The notes under the pieces are model-generated. The model worked only from the letters and a program-made list of their open reading frames with translations, had not been told where the DNA came from and did no database searches. The translations under genes were made by a program, and so were the position numbers. Shown piece after piece: positions 28,927 to 40,011 of a stretch of 64,000 nucleotides of DNA. The DNA comes from Arachis hypogaea (lineage: Eukaryota > Streptophyta > Magnoliopsida > Fabales > Fabaceae): contig NC_092045.1 of assembly GCF_003086295.3 (NCBI RefSeq), positions 25,362,890 through 25,426,889 of the forward strand. The letters run 5' to 3'. The stretch's first letter is position 1. Each line of letters begins with the position of its first letter.

Positions 28927-31900
28927 ATGGCAGATGACCATGACAACGACCACGATTCAGGTTTGGAAGACAGAACGCCGCATAAAAATGCGGACACAAT
29001 ACTCAAAGATACTCCAGAAACCAACGGAGATAAAAATTCATCAAATCCAGGAGTAATAGAAGCACTTCAAAATCGATTGGAGCAACTTGAGAAAGAAGCC
29101 CAACATCGACGTGAAAAAGAAGAAGATCTACGCCGGGAGATAAGGCGGTGCCGAGAATTAGAAGATAAGCTTATAAAACTCAAAGCTGATCTCAAAACTA
29201 AAGCTACTCGACCATCCACAGAGGATAGCTCTCAGAAAGATCAAGATCCATTCACCAGAGAAATTATGAAGACCAAAATTCCAAAAGATTTCAAGCTTCC
29301 GGATATGACTCTATATGACGGCACCTTGGACCCCAACCATCATCTCAGCAACTTCAGAAGTAGAATGTACCTCACTGATGCCTCAGATGCAGTTCGCTGC
29401 AAAGCCTTTCCAACAACTCTCACCAAGATAGCCATTAAATGGTTCGACAACCTACCTCCAAAATCCATCTCGAGTTTTGACGACCTGGCCAAGAAGTTCT
29501 TGGCCCGATTCTCCATACAAAAGGACAAAGCCAAACACGCACCTAGCCTACTAGGGATCAAGCAAGGAGATAGGGAGAGCCTTCGCAACTACATGGAAAG
29601 ATTCAACAAAACATGCATGGACATACAAAGTCTACCAACAGAAGCTGCCATTATGGGCCTCATAAATGGCCTACGAGAAGGACCATTTAGCCAATCTATA
29701 TCAAAGAGATACCCGACATCCTTAGACGAAGTACAAGAACGGGCACAGAAATACATCAACATGGAGGAAAATTCTCGACTTGGCGAAGCCTCAAGGTTCG
29801 GTTCTGCCTACCGAGATAAAGAATCCAAGAAAAAGGAGGATCGCTCCGGAGAGAAAATCAAAAAATATCATAACTATACTCCTCTTAGGGTATCCTTGGT
29901 AGATGGTTACAAAGAAGTCTGCCATACAGAGAAAATCCCTCCAGCTCGGCCACTTAAAGGCAAAAGAGGAGGAGGAAATCGGAATGAATACTGTGAATAT
30001 CACCGACTTCGAGGGCATTCCACCAACGAATGCTTCGACTTGAAAAACGTCATAGAAAAACTAGTAAGAGAAGGAAAACTAGATCGGTTTTTGGCTAATC
30101 GGGATGACGAACCAAGAAAAAGAAGAAGGGATGAGGATGTTGGACGATCTGAACGATCACCTCGCACACCGGAAAGACACGTTCACGTAATACACGGCGG
30201 ATTTGCTGAAGGAGGAATCTCCAAATCATCCCGCAAGCGACACCTCAAAGAGGTGTACCACGTCGAAGGAAAAAAGGAAGCCCCAGGCATCCCAGCAATC
30301 ACGTTTACCAAGGAAGACGCATCCGGAATCATCTCGAAACATGACGACCCCATGGTCATTACGATCATACTGGCAAATACCAACCTTCACCGTACACTAA
30401 TTGACCAGGGAAGCTCTGCCGTCATCTTATTCAAAACTGCCTTCGACAAACTCGGCCTAGAAGAAAAGAGCTAAGAGCATACCCGAACAGCCTGTTTGGA
30501 CTAGGAGATGCCCCAGTTCAACTGCTGGGATACGTATCGCTGCATACAACCTTCGGAAAGGGGAACCAATCCAGAACACTCAAGATAAACTACATCGTGG
30601 TCGACGTAAGCTCAGCCTACAATGCCTTAATAGGTCGGACAACGTTAAATCAACTCGGCGCAATAGTTTTAACTCCACATCTATGTATGAAATTCCCAAC
30701 TGCGGAAGGGATAGCTACAATAAAGGCAGATCAAAAGATGGCACGTCGCTGTTATAATGAAAGCCTAAACCTCCGAGGCAAAGGAGGAGAGTTCCACACA
30801 ATCGAGCTCGGTGGAGTTCAGAGGCGAGAAGAATTCCGACCACGACCTGAAGGAGAAGTAAAAAGAGTCCAGATCGGAGACACCTCAGATAAAACAACTA
30901 ATATTGGCACGATCCTGAAAGGAGACACAAAGGAATCACTAATACGGTTCCTACGAGATAATGTTGATCTCTTTGCATGGAAAGCTGCCGACATGCCAGG
31001 CATTGATCCCGAACTAATGAGCCACAAATTGGTAGTCTACCCGGGATCCCGGCCGATACAACAAAGACAAAGAAAACTCGGACCAGAACTTGCTCAAGCT
31101 GTAGAAGAACAAGTACAGGCGCTACTAGAGGCCTGGTTCATAAGGGAAGTCAAATACCCACTATGGCTAGCAAACGTCGTCTTGGTGAAAAAGTCAAATG
31201 GGAAGTGGCGAATGTGCACCGACTACATCGACCTCAACAAAGCCTGCCCAAAAGACCCTTACCCACAACCAAGCATCGACGCTCTAGTAGATGCTTCATC
31301 AGGATATAAGTATCTCTCGTTCATGGACGCGTATTCAGGGTACAACCAAATCCCCATGTATCCGCCAGATCAAGAAAAGACCTCGTTCCTAACGCCGAAA
31401 GCAAACTACTGTTACATCGTGATGCCTTTCGGTCTCAAGAACGCAGGAGCTACTTATCAAAGGCTAATGAATAAAGTTTTCTCAGATCACATCGGAAAAA
31501 CCATGGAAGTTTATATAGACGACATGTTGATAAAGACACAAAGCGAAGATACATTATTATCCGACCTGACTCAAGTGTTTTACACTATCAGGAAACACGA
31601 CATGCGGCTCAATCCCGTAAAATGCACCTTCGCAGTAGAAGCAGGCAAATTCTTGGGCTTCATGCTCACACAAAGGGGGATCGAAGCAAATCCAGACAAG
31701 TGTCAAGCCATACTCAACATGAATAGCCCGACTTGTGTCAAAAAAGTACAACAACTCAGCGGGAGGCTGGCCGCTCTATCCCGATTCTTAGCAGGAGCTG
31801 CGATAAGATCTCTTCCCTTCTATGCTACTTTAAGAAAGGGAAAACAGTTCGAATGGACGACAGAATGTGAGCAAGCCTTCTGAGACTTCAAAGAGTTCTT

Positions 31901-34044
31901 AGGACGGCCACTATCCTAAATCGGCCACGAGAAGGAGAACCGCTCATATTATATCTCGCAATAGAGAGCCGGGCAATAGCCTCAGCACTAGTTAGAGAAG
32001 ACGAACATGAGCAAAAACCCGTCTACTTCACTAGCAAAGTGCTACAGGGATCTGAGTTGAACTACCAGAAAATAGAAAAGTTTGCCTACGCTCTGATCCT
32101 CATATCCCGGCGGCTTCGCCCATATTTCCAAGCGCATACCATTAAAGTTTGGACCAACCAACCCATAAAAGGGATATTGCAGAAAACAGATCTAGCAGGA
32201 AGAATCCTACAATGGGCAATCGACTTGTCTGAGTTCGACCTCCAATACGAGGCGCGGACAGCCATCAAATCACAACACCTGGTCGACTTCATTGCAGAGT
32301 TCACAGACACCCCGGAAATCCCCATATAGTGGAACATATACGTGGACGGATCCTCGAATAAAATAGGAAGCGGTGCGGGTGTGATAATCGAAAGCAACCT
32401 AGGAACTCAACTTGAGCTCTCCCTTAAATTCAGATTCCCGGCCTCAAACAACCAGGCAGAATACGAAGCACTATTAGCTGGTTTGAAGCTGGCTAGGGAG
32501 GTTGGAGCTCGGAAACTCAACATCTTCAGTGACTCACAAGTCATCACCTCACAAATAACAGGAAGCTACCAAGCCAAAGATCCGACCATGAAAAAATATT
32601 TGGATAAAACCAAAGAACAGCTCGGACAACCCGGGGAATATAGGATCTACCACATACCTCGTGAGCAAAATGCCCGAGCAGATGCCCTTTCAAAATTAGC
32701 CAGTACCAAACCAGGGGGCAACAACAGATGCCTCATCCAGGAGATACTACAGAACCCGTCAATAGCGGAAGAAGAAAAAGTCCTAGCCATAATAGGTCGG
32801 GATCAAGGATGTAAGACCCCCATAATAAACTACCTCAAAACAGAAGCACTCCCTACAGATGAAAAGGAGGCAAAGAGGCTGAAAAGGGAGGCACAGTACT
32901 ACACTATCATAAACAACACACTATACAAAAGAGGGATATCAACACCTTTACTAAAATGCGTACCGACTTCTAACACAAAGGAAGTCTTGGAGGAAGTACA
33001 CAGCGGCATTTGTGGTAATCATCTTGGAGCGCAAGCTCTCACCAAAAAGATACTCCAGGCGGGATTCTATTGGCCAACTCTACAAAAGGAGGCTACAGAA
33101 TTTGTGAGGACATGCCCACCATGCCAGAAGCATGCCAACTTTCACATTGCCCCACCAGAAAAGCTCATCAGCATGACCTCACTCTGGCCATTTGCGAAAT
33201 GGGGACTCGACCTTCTCGGACCCTTCCCACAGGGATCGGGACAAGTAAAATTCCTCATAGTGGGAGTAGACTATTTCACAAAATAGATCGAGGCAGAACC
33301 CCTAGCCAATGCCACCGCTCAAAGAAGTCAAAAATTCCTATATAGGAACATTATTACGAGGTTCGGGGTACCATACTCCATCACCACAAACAATGGTACC
33401 CAATTTACAGAAGCAGGCTTCAGAAAATTGGTGGTCGACTTGAACATAAAACACCAGTTCACCTCCATCAAACATCTCCAAGCCAATGGACAAGCCGAAG
33501 CAGCCAACAAAGTTATATTGGCCGGACTAAAGCGGAGGCTACAAGAAGCAAAGGGAGCTTGGGCCGAGGAACTTCCACAAGTCCTTTGGGCATATCGAAC
33601 AACCCCCCATTCTACTACAAACGAATCACCATTCCGACTGGCATACGGAGCGGAGGCAATGATTCCAATAGAAATCAAAGAAGGATCTCCCCGAGTAGTC
33701 CACTACAATGAACAAGCAAACTCCCAACTTCAGAGAGAAGAGCTCGACTTATTACCCAAAATCCAAGAAAGAGCTCGGATCAGGGAAGAAGCTCTAAAGC
33801 GACGAATGGCTTCCAGATATAATCAAAGGGTAGTGCCGAGAAGTTTTGCAGAGAATGATCTCATCCTAATCAGAAATGACATTGGAACAACTCGACCCGG
33901 AGAAGGAAAGCTGGCAGCAAACTAGAAAGGACCCTACCGAGTCATTAAAGTACTGGGAAGGGCTACTACAGACTGTCCGAGTTTGATGGACGAGAGCTTA
34001 CCCGATCATGGCACGCCTGCAACCTAAGAAGGTACTACAGTTAG
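28927..34044 (+). pseudogene. gag-pol: E7 gag-pol polyprotein, multiply broken
   Basis: ATG 28927 follows the PBS by about 25 bases once E8 is discounted. Gag: acidic start, coiled coil (QNRLEQLEKEAQHRREKEEDL), core with DPFTREIMKTKIP, WFDNLPPKSI and CMDIQSLPTEAAIMGL, knuckle CEYHRLRGHSTNEC, then protease LIDQGSS. RT has FMDAYSGYNQI and YIDD, with the QRLMN segment that E2 lacks. The first RNase H lacks the usual acids (TNQ); the second has YVDGSS, NQAEYEAL, FSDSQ and RADALSK. Integrase has the zinc motif ending CPPCQKH, GLDLLGP, TNNGTQF (first D is N) and NGQAEAANK. Breaks: frameshift near 30468, TGA at 31881, frameshift near 31910, TAG at 32327, 33284 and 33923, a frameshift near 33965; end TAG at 34042. 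Three TAG stops replace Trp codons. Confidence 0.9.
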
Positions 34045-34529
34045 AAAAGGTAAAGGATCTCACTAAATGGATGCGCTCTTTTTCTTGAAAAGGTTTTTTA
34101 ATGAGGCACCATGTCGAGACCTAGATCATACCCGGCTTAAAGGGACAAGAAAATTCCCACATGTATACATTTGCATTTTTCTTTGAATAAAGTTTATTTA
34201 GATATTCTACAAGATTCCAAGACGCGTTAATCTGAAGTATTCATCGTCCGATTATAAAGCAACAGGTTGGCAGAAAGTGAAAAACAAATTCACTGCACGA
34301 CCACGATAAAGACAATCGTCCGATAAAGGTGAAAACGCGATTCACCCAAAGGACGATCTAAAGATGCCAACCATTTTTCTACAAATCGGCAAAGATGAAC
34401 ACAGAATAATGTAAGAAGTTATCGAAAGCAATCCAAAAAAAGAACCTGACGAGGTCTTACGGATAGCTAATATAATAACTTAAAGACTGGCCGACGTTCA
34501 GAAGTCGGACCAAGTCAACCCAAGTTATA
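34045..34529 (+). other. E7: region after pol
   Basis: A-rich and without a gene. It begins with a short block matching the pol-side end of the E2 spacer and then carries GTCCGAC and GTCGGAC words leading into the tandem array. Confidence 0.6.
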
Positions 34530-35400
34530 AGTAAACCCTGGAAAGAGGTCTGGCCAACCCTATTAAAGAGGATTACTTTAACTTAGAAGGGTCTGACATA
34601 ACAAAGTCAGCCCCAAACTAAAAAGTTATACAAGTAGTCCCTGAAAGAGATCTGACAAAGATCCAAGAAAGAAGACTACAAAAAATAACTTAAAGGAGAC
34701 CGATATAACCAAGTCGGACTCCTACCATTAAAAAGTTATCAAAGTAGTCCCTGAAAGAGATCTGACAAAGATCCAAGAAAGAGGACTACAAAAAATAACT
34801 TAAAGGAGACCGATATAACCAAGTCGGACTCCTACCATTAAAAAGTTATCAAAGTAATCCCTGAAAGAGATCTGACAAAGATCCAAGAAAGAGGACTACA
34901 AAAAATAACTTAAAGGAGACTGATATAACCAAGTCGGACTCCTACCATTAAAAAGTTATCAAAGTAATCCCTGAAAGAGATCTGACAAAGATCCAAGAAA
35001 GAGGACAACAAAAAATAACTTAAAGGAGACCGATATAACCAAGTCGGACTCCTACCATTAAAAAGTTATCAAAGTAATCCCTGGAAGAGACCTGACAAAG
35101 GTCCAGAAAAGAGGATTACAAAAATAACTTAAAGGAGACCGACATAACCAAGTCGGACTCCTATCACTAAAAAAGTTATACAAGTAGTCCCTAAAAGAGA
35201 TCTGACAAAGATCCAAGAAAGAAGACTACGAAAAATAACTTAAAAGAGACCGACATAACCAAATCGGACTCCTGCCACTAAAAAGTTATCAAAGTAATCC
35301 CTGGAAGAGACCTGACAAAGGTCCAAAAAAGAGGATTACAGAAATAACTTAAAGGGGGACCGGCGCAAAAGAACCACCAAGAAACAAGTTGGACCCATAA
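34530..35400 (+). repeat. 110-bp tandem repeat, about eight copies
   Basis: The word CTGAAAGAGA (or CTGGAAGAGA, CTAAAAGAGA) recurs at 34641, 34751, 34861, 34971, 35081, 35191 and 35301, a strict 110-bp period; a weaker copy starts near 34538. Each unit has AAGTCGGACTCC and AAAAGTTATCAAAGTA. It fills the space between pol and the antisense gene, where their 3' ends converge. No ORF. Confidence 0.95.
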
Positions 35401-35693
35401 GTCACAAACCTCAAAGGATCCAAGCTACAAACAATAAAACAAAGCAATCCGAAGAGGTCGAGATACAAGATTTCAAACATCAGTAGAAAACTGAAAAGAA
35501 ACCAAGTCAAAAAACTACCTCTGTTACTCCACAAAAGTTATAAGGCCCGGAAGGCCACCAAAACCTACCGTAAAGGGAAAACGAGTTACCTTTTGTTTTT
35601 CAAAATAAAAAGTTGCTAAACAAGCAACTAGAAAATGTCAATGAAAAGTTTTAAAAGCCCACAAGCCGGGCCAACTATACATCCAGAATGAAA
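35401..35693 (-). other. E7: 3' flank of the antisense gene
   Basis: Noncoding. In reverse complement it matches the flank after the E6 copy (CTGGCCCGGCTTGTGGGC near 26341), with CAACTAGAAAA-type words and a run of GAGGTCGAG-like sequence. It would be the 3' untranslated region of the antisense gene. Confidence 0.6.
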
Positions 35694-37600
35694 TCAGCAA
35701 ACATCTGGAGCCTTCTTGGCAGCGTCAGGACAAGGGGAAGGAGGACGAGTCTGAAGGGGCACGACATCTATGGTTCCATCATCCCTATTCAGAATCTGGC
35801 AATCCGGATCAAATGTAACAGAAGGAACAGAGGAGGTCGACACCTTAAGAGAAGGCACTAGGGGAGGATCAGCCTCATCATCATCCTGGTCATTAGGGAC
35901 AATCTTACCATCCCTCACGACATTGTCCAGGCTGATGAGAGTCAAGTCGGCATCAGGAGCAACAACCCCGAACTGCTCCATCAGGTTTTCAGAGGCAGCA
36001 GTTACGCTACCCACAAGGTGACCTTGAAGCTCACCATAATTAACCCGAGCTGTTTCCAAATCCTCCCGAAGATGCATCAATTCCCTATAAGCCGAGACAT
36101 AGCTATCATTATGTTTCAATGCCATGTCTTTGGCCAGCTTCAAAGAAGCAGCAAGGGCAATAGAGCTGGCCTTCTCACCCTCCAGCTCCTTCTCCACCTT
36201 CGCCAACTTCACCTCCAACTCCTCCTTCAAACCCTTGATTCGATCAAATTCTGACTCGGCCTCTTCCATAAAGGATTTTGTGGCATGAATCGGAATCCCA
36301 TGAATTGTTCGGAATATAGCGGCACCCATATGAGCCATCTTCACACTACTTTTAGTGATAAAATCCAGATGCTGAAGAAGAGAAACATCGTCCATAGAAA
36401 GCCCACCATAGGAGGCAATTTGCTGGTCGACAAACTCGATAGCATCAAAATCTGGGGCATCCAGGTTAAAGGGCTCGGATGACTTTTGCTTCTTACAAGG
36501 AGGGGCACCAGGAGCTGCAGCAGAAGATTGCGGAAGATCGAGCAAGCGAACCCGAGGAATAGGAATTGCTTTCCTCGGCCCGGGAGAACTAGGTACAGGA
36601 GGTTTAACTGGAACCTGGGAAGATCCCTCTTCGGCCGCCTTGGCCAAAATGTTTAAAGCAGCAGTTGCCTTCTTCGCCTTCTTGAAGGCCTTCATAGAGT
36701 CATTATTCTTTGACATCTCTGAAGAACACAAAATCAACCACAAAAGACAAATTACAACATAGAAGAAGAAAAAAGCTCGGAAAGCAAGTATAAAAATAAA
36801 GCAGTACCCAAAGCAGCCCGAACCAAAGATAGATGACTCAAAAATCTCTTCGTATCCAGATGGGGAGGCTTCCCCAACAAATCTCCAAGAACAACTACAA
36901 AGGCCCGCTCAACCTCACTAAGCATTTTCCATGTGTAACGTGGCACTCTTACATTCTTTTGCCACTCTAGAGGAAAAGCAGGCTCGTCATTTTCATCAAG
37001 AAAAAAGGGGCGGGCCCCCTCGACAGCTCGAACTTTAAAGAAGTAGTTCTTGAAGTCCTTAAAGGACTCGTCATACATCGCAAACACTTTATAGCCCTGG
37101 GCGGATCGGAAAGAAACCTAAGAAGCTTTCTTTTTTGAAGAACCACCAGGCTTAGCGGAAACAAACAAGTAAAGAAAAAGAGTCTGAGAAGGTGTTACAT
37201 CTAGTTCACGACAAAGAAGTTGGAAAATTTTAATAAAACCCCAGGAATTTGGGTGAAGCTGGGATGGAGCAATGTTACACGACCACAACAGGTCGGTTTC
37301 AAAAGCAGTAAAAGGAAAAGTAACATTCAACTGGCTGAAAAAGTATTCATAGGCATAGAAGAAGGGACGCTTCCTCTCAATGGAAGTCGGAAAGCAAACC
37401 CTCTCATCAGAATCAGGAGCAACAAGCTCGTAATCCCCCTCGTGAGCATTGTTACCACAAATCCTATGACGCTTCCTTAGCTCTGTGCAAAATTCAGCAT
37501 CCACAACGGAAACACACAACAAAACAAGGGAGTCCAGCCAATCGGACATCCCCTCGGGAACTCTAGAAGACATCTCTACAATGTTATTGCGAGAAGACAT
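35694..37600 (-). pseudogene. E7 copy of the Tat antisense gene, one nonsense codon
   Basis: ATG 37600 (MSSRNNIVEM) is directly comparable with E6. Exon 1 (37600-36808) encodes ERVCFP, LHPNSWGFIKIFQLLC, PFFLDENDEPAFPLEW and PHLDTKRF, with a TAG at 37118-37120 where E6 has Trp (AAWVSF). The intron is 36807-36719 (GTACTGC...TTCTTCAG, 89 bp, phase 1). Exon 2 (36718-35694) is open: MSKNNDSMKAF, a Pro-rich part with PPCKKQKS, FVDQQI, a coiled coil (about 36300-36030), LQGHLVGSVTAASENL, APDADLTLISLDNVVRDG and an acidic tail ending DAAKKAPDVC. Its one nonsense codon makes it nearly intact while the E7 gag-pol has many breaks. Confidence 0.85.
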
Positions 37601-37942
37601 GAGGCCAACTAAATCCTACAAGTAATAAAAGAAGATAAGGGTTACGACAAACATCTCGAATAGGAAGAAAACAACTCGGTCAATACTTCTCAGATGATGA
37701 AACCACGAAAAGAAAAACCCCAAGACTCAAACCAAAGGTCCTGGGGCATCCTTTGGAGGCAATAACAAAGTAAGGATTCAAGAAATTTCTACAGCTTACG
37801 CCCCGGCACTCATCAGAAAGAAAATAAAGTCTCAAAGGAAACAAAGGAAGCAAAAACAAAAACACAAAGTCACCACCTTTCTACAGTCTATCAATAAAAA
37901 GCATTATCAAACATCAAAAATACCAAGCAAAACTCTGAAAAA
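37601..37942 (-). other. E7: truncated leader of the antisense gene
   Basis: The leader-intron acceptor (CTTGTAG on the minus strand, ending at 37616) lies 15 bases before the ATG, as in E6. The rest matches the E6 leader intron (TGCCTCCAAAGGATGCCCC, reverse near 37755). The donor is missing because the element breaks off at about 37942. Confidence 0.65.
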
Positions 37943-38436
37943 GGCTGACAAAAGGACTGCTGATGCTGTTGGAATCTGACTTCCCTGCACTCGAAATGGA
38001 TTTTCTGGAGCTATAGAACTCCAATTGGTGCGCTCTCAACGGCATTGGAAAGTAGACATCCAGAGCTTTCCAGAAATATATAATAGTCCATACTTTATTT
38101 GGAAATTGACGACGTAACTTGGCGTTGAACGCCAAGTACATGCTGCTGTCTGGAGTTAAACGCTAGAAACACGTCATGATCCGGAGTTGAACGCCCAAAA
38201 CACGTTATAACTTGGCGTTCAACTCCAAGAAAAGCCTCAGCTCGTGGATAGATCAAGCTCAGCCCAAACATACACCAAGTGGGCCCCGGAAGTGGATTTA
38301 TGCATCAATTACTTACTCATGTAAACCCTAGTAGCTAGTTTAGTATAAATAAGACTTTTTACTAGTGTATGAGAGTCTTTTGACTTTTACCAAGAGGGAG
38401 TACAACTTTAAGGATCACAATTTCGTCCACCAAGTT
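37943..38436 (+). repeat. E9: 5' LTR fragment
   Basis: Begins inside the LTR (GGCTGACAAAAGGACTGC), so the first 150-200 bases are missing. The middle matches the E8 subfamily, with palindromes at about 38118-38232. A TATAAATA box is at 38344-38351. The roughly 700-bp segment between the TATA region and the LTR end is lost, and the fragment ends TTTCGTCCACCA. Confidence 0.8.
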
Positions 38437-38543
38437 TTTGACGCCGTTGCCGGGGATTGTTTCGAGTTAGAAAAGAATGAATCACAATTTCGTGCACCAA
38501 GTTTTTGGCGCCGTTGCCGGGGATTGTTCGAGTATGGACAACT
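38411..38543 (+). repeat. E9: tandem duplication of LTR end and primer-binding site
   Basis: Two copies, 67 bp apart, of ATCACAATTTCGTSCACCAA plus a PBS: TGACGCCGTTGCCGGGG (38439-38455, one mismatch) and TGGCGCCGTTGCCGGGG (38506-38522, perfect). GAGTTAGAAAAGAATGA links them. The same link and second copy occur at 43120-43197. Confidence 0.9.
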
Positions 38544-40011
38544 GACGGTTCATCTTGTTGCTCAGATTAGGTAATTTTCTTTTCAAAAATATTTTTCAAA
38601 ATTTTCTTTTCTTTTTCATTTTTTTTTCAAAAATATTTTTGAAAAAAATTAATAAAAATCCAAAAAAATCATAAAATCATAAAAACCAAAAATATTTTGT
38701 GTTCTTGTTTGAGTCTTGAGTCAATTTTTAAGTTTGGTGTCAATTGCATGCTTTAAAATTTTTTTTTGCATTTTTCGAAAATCTCATGCATTCATAGTGT
38801 TCTTCATGATCTTCAAGTTATTCTTGACAAGTCTTCTTGTTTGATCTTGATGATTTCTTGTTTTGTGTCTTTTGTTGTTTTTCATGTGCATTTTTCGTTT
38901 GTTAGAGTCCATGCATTAAAGATTTCTAAGTTTGGTGTCTTGCATGTTTTCTTTGCATCAAAAATTTTTCAAAAATATGTTCTTGATGTTCATCATGATC
39001 TTCAAAGTGTTCTTGGTGTTCATCTTGATATTCATAGTGTTCTTGCATGCATTATGTGTTTGATCCAAAATTTACATATTTTGGGTCATTTTTATGTTTT
39101 TCTCTCTCATCTTTAAAATTTCAAAAATAAAAAAATATCTTTTCCTTATTTCCCTCCAAATTTTCAAAATTTTGGGTTGACTTGGTCAAAAAATTTTCAA
39201 AATTAGTTGTTTCTTACAAGTCAAGTCAAATTTTCAATCTTAAAAATCTTATCTTTTCAAAATCTTTTTCAAAAATTATATCTTTTTCATTTTTTTCATT
39301 ATTTTCGAAAATTCCAAAAATCTTTTTCAAATTATTTTCAAAATCTTTTTCTTATCTTTATATCAAATTTTCAAAAATTAGCTAACAATTAATGTGATTG
39401 ATTCAAAAATTTGAAGTTTGTTACTTTCTTTTTAAGAAAGATTCAATCTTTAAATTCTAGAATCTTATCTTTTAGTTTCTTGTTAGTTAAGTAATTAATT
39501 TTAAAATTAAAAAATTAAATCTTTTTATCTTTTATCTTATCTTTTTCAAAAATTTTATCTTTTTCAAATTTTGATTTCAAAATATCTTATCTAACTTCTT
39601 ATCTTCTTATCTTTTCAAATTTGATTTTAATATCTTTTTCAACTAACTCTTTGACTTTTTGTTTGTTTCTTATCTTTTTCAAAACCACCTAACTACTTTT
39701 CCCTCTCTAATTTTTGAAAATATCTCATTTCTTTTTCAAAAATTCTTTTTGTTTTAATTTTAATCTTATCTTATTTCTAATTTTCGAAAATTACTAACCC
39801 TTTTTTTTAAATTATTGTCGAATTTTCTATCTCTTATCTCTTATTCTATTTAATTATTTAATTACTAACACTTCTCTTCACCTCTCTCCATCTAAATATC
39901 CGAATCCCCTCTTCTTCATTCTTCTCCCCTTTCTTTTTCTACTAACATAAAGGAATCTCTATACTGTGACATAGAGGATTCCTCTTCTTTTCTTATTTTC
40001 TTCTCTTTCAT
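38544..40011 (+). other. E9: AT-rich 5' leader
   Basis: About 1.47 kb with no real gene. It is rich in TTTTTCAAAAAT-type words and ATCTTATCTTTT repeats, with AAGTTTGGTGTC copies at about 38728 and 38929. The leaders of E5, E10 and E11 are similar. Confidence 0.75.

Larger units (their letters stand above)
26737..37942 (+). mobile_element. E7: Tat-like element, 3' LTR lost
   Basis: Plus-strand order: 5' LTR (26737-27280), PBS interrupted by the E8 solo LTR, gag-pol (28927-34044), 110-bp array (about 34530-35400), minus-strand antisense gene (37600-35694) and part of its leader, ending at about 37942 where an Athila-type LTR fragment starts. The 3' LTR is absent, so the element is truncated inside the leader intron of the antisense gene. 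Many nonsense codons and frameshifts make it older than E2. Confidence 0.9.
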
